A DNA stretch of 9,359 nucleotides, from NCBI GenBank assembly GCA_015486905.1, contig WFQV01000185.1:1-9359 (forward strand), in the 5' to 3' direction. This DNA is from Melioribacteraceae bacterium. GTDB taxonomy: Bacteria > Bacteroidota > Ignavibacteria > Ignavibacteriales > Melioribacteraceae. Positions 6,869 to 9,359 of the stretch are shown here, in pieces (the stretch's first letter is position 1; each line of letters opens with the position of its first letter). A program made the position numbers and the translations under genes. The notes below the pieces were generated by a model. It made no database searches, was not told where the DNA came from, and was given only the letters and a program-made list of their open reading frames with translations.

Positions 6869-7798
6869 ATGAACAAGGGAAATTATTTTAGATTTTTATT
6901 TACGGTAACTTTATTTTTTTCATTTGTTGTTTTCTCTTCAACGTTTAAAGCCGAGACAAAAATAATTAAGGAGAAGACTTTCAAAGTAAAGCCGGGCGGG
7001 GAGCTTAAGGTTAAAGCCGATGGAGCTGACGTTCTTTTGAAAAGTTGGGACAAAGAGGAACTGAACGTTAAAATATTATCTAAGCGAAGGAAAGTCGGAC
7101 ATATCAAGATTAAATTTAAACAAGACAATAATAAAGTTTATATTGAGGTTAAAACAAGTAGAAATTCCTTTTTTCACCTTTTTGAAAAATCTTCCGTCGG
7201 CTACAAAATCATTGTTTATCTTCCCTCTAAATTCAATCCCGAAATAAAAACCTCCGGCGGTGATATTATTATTAAAAATTTAAACGGGACTGAAAACCTT
7301 AAAACTTCCGGCGGGGATATTGTGGCGGAAAATTGTTCCGGTGAAATGGATGCAAAAACCTCCGGCGGAGACGTGGTAATTAAGAATCACGCGGGGAAGG
7401 TTTACGTTGCCACTTCCGGTGGTGACGTTAAGGTAAGCAACTCGAAGGGAGCGGTTAGTGCGTTTACTTCCGGCGGGGACGTTGTTATTAACGCAAGTAA
7501 TGCTCCTATTGAGGCTAAAACCTCCGGTGGAGACGTTGTGCTAAAGTACAAAGGTTTGAATCAAGGAATTTCTTTGGGCACTTCGGGTGGAGATATTTCA
7601 ATGAAACTGCCGAATGAGATTAAAGCGAACGTTGACTTAAAATCAATTGGCGGAGAATTAAAACTTGACTTCCCGAATAGTAAACTTGAAAAATTAACAA
7701 AGAGTACTTTTAACGGAACATTCAACGGCGGGGGAAAAGAAATTAAAGCCTACACCAGCGGCGGAGATATTATTGTGACCGGTATTTCGGCTAAGTAA
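6869..7798 (+). CDS. Exported DUF4097-family (adhesin-like) protein with 18-residue TSGGD repeats
   Basis: This 309-residue protein has an N-terminal hydrophobic signal segment (about 6-24), so it should be exported; whether it is cleaved or tethered is unclear. Residues 30-120 form a beta-rich leader (PGGELKVKADGADVLLKSWD). From 128 onward TSGGD recurs at residues 128, 146, 164, 182, 200 and 218, an exact 18-residue period, then at 238 and 296, with a degenerate SIGGE at 259. Between these lie alternating hydrophobic residues such as VVIKN and VYVA, fitting one beta-solenoid turn per repeat. This pattern belongs to the DUF4097 'putative adhesin' family, common in the Bacteroidota; its biochemical role is not established. 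It follows the efflux operon by 94 bp in the same direction and has its own strong ribosome site. A functional link to the pump is possible but not shown. Confidence 0.88.
   Translation: MNKGNYFRFLFTVTLFFSFVVFSSTFKAETKIIKEKTFKVKPGGELKVKADGADVLLKSWDKEELNVKILSKRRKVGHIKIKFKQDNNKVYIEVKTSRNSFFHLFEKSSVGYKIIVYLPSKFNPEIKTSGGDIIIKNLNGTENLKTSGGDIVAENCSGEMDAKTSGGDVVIKNHAGKVYVATSGGDVKVSNSKGAVSAFTSGGDVVINASNAPIEAKTSGGDVVLKYKGLNQGISLGTSGGDISMKLPNEIKANVDLKSIGGELKLDFPNSKLEKLTKSTFNGTFNGGGKEIKAYTSGGDIIVTGISAK
7250..7594 (+). repeat. Coding tandem repeat, 54-bp period
   Basis: The DNA for TSGGD starts at 7250, 7304, 7358, 7412, 7466 and 7520, each exactly 54 bp apart, then at 7580. The codons differ between copies: Thr is ACC or ACT, the first Gly GGC or GGT, the second Gly GGT, GGG or GGA, and Asp GAT or GAC. 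The peptide is kept while the DNA drifts, so this is an old duplication under protein-level selection and not fresh slippage. Confidence 0.85.
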
Positions 7799-7837
7799 TA
7801 TCGGCGGTAAACGGCAATGTTAAATTGTGAATTGTTC

Positions 7838-7869
7838 CAAGGTTAAAAGGCTAAAAGGTACAAAGGTTC
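7838..7869 (+). repeat. Short tandem repeat, 8-bp period (AAAGGYWM-like), 4 copies
   Basis: Four consecutive octamers, CAAGGTTA, AAAGGCTA, AAAGGTAC and AAAGGTTC, keep AAGG at positions 7839, 7847, 7855 and 7863. The patch is non-coding and lies 40 bp after the DUF4097 stop codon. Confidence 0.7.
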
Positions 7870-7877
7870 GGTGAGAG

Positions 7878-7905
7878 AAGACAGATAACAGTGAATAGTT
7901 AACAG
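7878..7905 (+). repeat. Short tandem repeat, 7-bp period, 4 degenerate copies
   Basis: Four heptamers in a row all end in AG: AAGACAG, ATAACAG, TGAATAG and TTAACAG. The patch begins 8 bp after the octamer repeat. It resembles the short tandemly repeated heptamers known between genes in cyanobacteria and seen in some other phyla. The copies are degenerate, so the call rests on phase and shared ends. Confidence 0.5.
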
Positions 7906-7978
7906 AAAAATTTGAGCTCTTTATTTTAAGAAACATTACCTATTTCGCTAAAGAACCCCACACAATAGCGTAAAATCG

Positions 7979-8015
7979 GCCGGCAAATTAATCCTCAATT
8001 TGCCGGCTTTTTTTT
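7979..8015 (+). terminator. Strong intrinsic (Rho-independent) terminator
   Basis: GCCGGCAAATT (7979-7989) pairs perfectly with AATTTGCCGGC (7997-8007) around a 7-nt loop, and eight T residues follow (8008-8015). It should end rightward transcription, presumably from the DUF4097 gene whose stop is 180 bp upstream, and possibly from the efflux operon as well. On the opposite strand the stem is followed by GATTTTACG, so weak bidirectional action cannot be excluded. Confidence 0.93.
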
Positions 8016-8080
8016 ATTCCCTGTTTTTCACCGACAAAAATAAAATGATTTAGCTATTCCTTCCGGCTTATTATTTTCTT

Positions 8081-8371
8081 AATAAAAAGGTTGTACTCGG
8101 TGTTCGTCCCGAAAATATTGCATTAGCCTCCGATGGTGAAGGGAAGAAATTTGCGGCAATAAATGTGACCGCCGAAGTAACCGAATTGGTTGGAAGCGAG
8201 GCTTACCTTTATTTCGATTTTGAAGGACGGAGCTGCGTTGCAAGAATGCCGAACACTGCTATTCACAAAGGAGGGGAAAGGGTGAAACTTTACATTGATT
8301 TGCACGGAATTCATTTGTTTGATGCCGAAACGGAGCTAAGAATTAATGAAGAATTAAGAATTAAGAATTAG
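8081..8371 (+). pseudogene. Remnant of a MalK/UgpC-type sugar ABC ATPase (C-terminal TOBE region only)
   Basis: From about 8081 the frame reads NKKVVLGVRPENIALASDGE, followed by TAEVTELVGSEAYLYFDFEG, CVARMPNTAIHKGGERVKLY and IDLHGIHLFDAETELRI. This is the characteristic C-terminal TOBE/OB-fold part of MalK/UgpC/MsmK-type ATPases (LGVRPE, a GSE-YLYFD strand, HLFD-ET). The whole nucleotide-binding domain, normally about 230 residues with Walker motifs, is missing: a stop lies at 8051-8053 in this frame and no ATPase fragment occurs upstream. No ATG exists in frame before the homology; the first plausible start is GTG 8165, which would cut the domain. There is no frameshift within the remnant, so the loss of the 5' part may be fairly recent. 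The 3' end runs into the GAATTAA repeat. It could alternatively be a small TOBE-only protein started at GTG 8165, but no ribosome site is visible there. Confidence 0.8.
8340..8370 (+). repeat. Heptamer tandem repeat GAATTAA
   Basis: GAATTAA occurs at 8351-8357 and 8358-8364, a partial copy GAATTA at 8365-8370, and an offset copy at 8340-8346. The array forms the last codons of the TOBE remnant (NEELRIKN) and supplies its TAG stop at 8369-8371, so it replaced or extended the original gene end. Confidence 0.8.
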
Positions 8372-8404
8372 GAAGTAGTAATCTGCTGTTTTGGTAAGCA
8401 AAAG

Positions 8405-9268
8405 TTATTTGTTGAAAATTTTTGCGACTTTCTTATTTTCGTTCAAAATTATTGCCAAAGTAATTACTATCAAGCCTAATGTTAAACGCAGCAGGTCGGC
8501 TCTTTCGCCGAAGAAAATAAGGGATACCGCAATAGCCAAGGGAATTTTAATATTGTTAAATATTCCCAATGTTCCGTCGTTTACTTTCCTTGCACCGTAA
8601 TTCCAAAGGAAGAAACCAAGTCCCGACGCCACGATTCCCAAATAAATCAAAGAAAGAATCTGATTTGAGTTTAGGCTGAAGTAATCAAGCCGGAATTGCG
8701 GAGCCACGAATAAGAGCGCTGTTACAAAACCTCCGAGATAAAGGAATGAGAAAACCTCAGCATCTTTCAAGCCTTTTAATTCCGACATTATTCTTTTGTA
8801 ATAAATTTGTCCGAATGCAAAGCATAAATTCGAAAGTTGCATCAGTAAAAATCCAATCAGCAAATCTTTCGGTGACAATGTTTGGTAAAGAACAATACCG
8901 GCTCCAACGACCGACACCGATGCCGTAATGAAAAACAGCGGATTAAATTTTTTGCGGAACAAATCTCCGAAAGCTGTCACGTACAGAGGTGTGAAAATGG
9001 TCAGCAAGGCAATTTCGTAAGAGAGCAAATATTTGTAAGCGGAGATGTAGCTAACGTACATTATTCCGTATTGAACCGCACCGGTTAAAAATAATTTTAA
9101 CCTTGCCGATAGCGGAATGTTTTTTGTCTTGAGGAACGGGAGAAAAACAAGAAATGAGAGAAGCAGCCGTACCGAAGCAACGAAAGAAGAATTAAGCCCG
9201 GCGAGATTGTCTTTAATTATTCCGAAAGAAAAAGCCCAAATTAAAGAAACTGTCAGAAGGTACAGCAT
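8405..9268 (-). CDS. EamA/DMT-superfamily transporter
   Basis: This 287-residue inner-membrane protein is a drug/metabolite-superfamily permease of the EamA type, with two five-helix repeats (about 1-130 and 135-277) and about ten hydrophobic segments. Recognisable parts are the start SLIWAFSFGIIKD (8-20), the loop IFTPLYVTAFGDLFRKK near the end of the first repeat, and the second-repeat hallmark VASGLGFFLWNYGARKV followed by IPLAIAVSLIFFGE. Length is normal for the family. Members carry amino acids, nucleotides, small metabolites or drugs; the substrate cannot be told here. The start (ATG, bases 9268-9266) lies 2 bp after the stop of another minus-strand gene, so the two are probably cotranscribed. 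A purine-rich GGGGAAAG (complement of 9276-9283) inside that gene's end may be its ribosome site. It converges on the rightward TOBE remnant, with 33 bp between their stops. Confidence 0.92.
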   Translation of the reverse strand: MLYLLTVSLIWAFSFGIIKDNLAGLNSSFVASVRLLLSFLVFLPFLKTKNIPLSARLKLFLTGAVQYGIMYVSYISAYKYLLSYEIALLTIFTPLYVTAFGDLFRKKFNPLFFITASVSVVGAGIVLYQTLSPKDLLIGFLLMQLSNLCFAFGQIYYKRIMSELKGLKDAEVFSFLYLGGFVTALLFVAPQFRLDYFSLNSNQILSLIYLGIVASGLGFFLWNYGARKVNDGTLGIFNNIKIPLAIAVSLIFFGERADLLRLTLGLIVITLAIILNENKKVAKIFNK

Positions 9269-9270
9269 TA

Positions 9271-9359
9271 TTAGGCTTTCCCCGATTTTCTCAATACAGG
9301 TGCTCCGTCTTTATCTTCAACGAAAGCAACGAGCACGGCGGAGAGAATCATTGAAGCGC
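9271..9359 (-). CDS. C-terminal tail of an unidentified gene (5' end outside window)
   Basis: On the minus strand one frame is open from the window edge to TAA at 9273-9271, reading ASMILSAVLVAFVEDKDG followed by APVLRKSGKA (28 residues). A hydrophobic stretch followed by a charged tail would fit the last membrane helix and cytosolic end of an integral membrane protein. The other two minus-strand frames meet stops within 50 bases. The stop lies 2 bp before the EamA gene's start, typical of an operon. I do not recognise the family. Confidence 0.55.
   Translation of the reverse strand, partial: ASMILSAVLVAFVEDKDGAPVLRKSGKA

Noticed and set aside
7250..7640. CRISPR-like array because of regular 54-bp spacing
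   Set aside because: The periodicity is in frame within a protein, and the conserved core is only about 15 bp with synonymous variation, which is a protein repeat and not a CRISPR.
8389..8403. TTTTG-N5-CAAAA hairpin between the converging genes as a shared terminator
   Set aside because: The stem is 5 bp, mostly A-T, and no T-run follows on either strand.
8391..9088. Plus-strand open frames opposite the EamA transporter
   Set aside because: They are antisense shadows of a gene with a complete ten-helix family pattern.

Overview
The window is about 9.4 kb of low-GC bacterial DNA. It suggests a Gram-negative member of the Bacteroidota/Chlorobiota (FCB) lineage, possibly an Ignavibacteria-type organism. 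The reasons are the AT-rich codon use, the outer-membrane TolC-type protein with a signal peptide, an exported DUF4097 protein full of TSGGD repeats, and the style of the CCA-adding enzyme. Recognisable Shine-Dalgarno (SD) sequences argue mildly against a classical Bacteroidia genome. This placement is inference, not proof.

Layout. Positions 1-663 hold the C-terminal part of a tRNA CCA-nucleotidyltransferase, cut by the window edge. A 184-bp gap follows, with a 10-bp perfect inverted repeat. Positions 848-6774 are a tight five-gene operon for a tripartite ABC efflux pump: a TolC-like outer-membrane channel, a MacA/HlyD-like periplasmic adaptor, a MacB/LolD-type ATPase, and two paralogous MacB/FtsX-type permeases. 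Gaps are 22, 12 and 12 bp, then an 8-bp overlap. The ATPase and permease, which are one polypeptide in classical MacB, are separate here, and the permease exists as two diverged copies, so a heterodimeric membrane core is likely. No regulator gene lies in the window.

Positions 6869-7798 encode a secreted DUF4097 protein whose C-terminal half is a repeat array with an exact 18-residue period, probably a beta-solenoid. Positions 7799-8404 are mostly non-coding. They carry two short tandem-repeat patches (8-bp and 7-bp periods), a strong intrinsic terminator, a decapitated remnant of a MalK/UgpC-type sugar ABC ATPase (only its C-terminal TOBE region), and a 7-bp tandem repeat that runs into the remnant's stop codon. 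This is the most rearranged-looking part of the window.

The last stretch is on the minus strand: an EamA/DMT-family transporter (8405-9268), preceded 2 bp upstream by the tail of another gene that continues beyond the window.

I did not find a clearly new system. The best leads are the split, heterodimeric MacAB-like pump with its start codon embedded in a conserved C-terminal motif, the strictly periodic DUF4097 protein, and the repeat-rich scar with the ATPase remnant.
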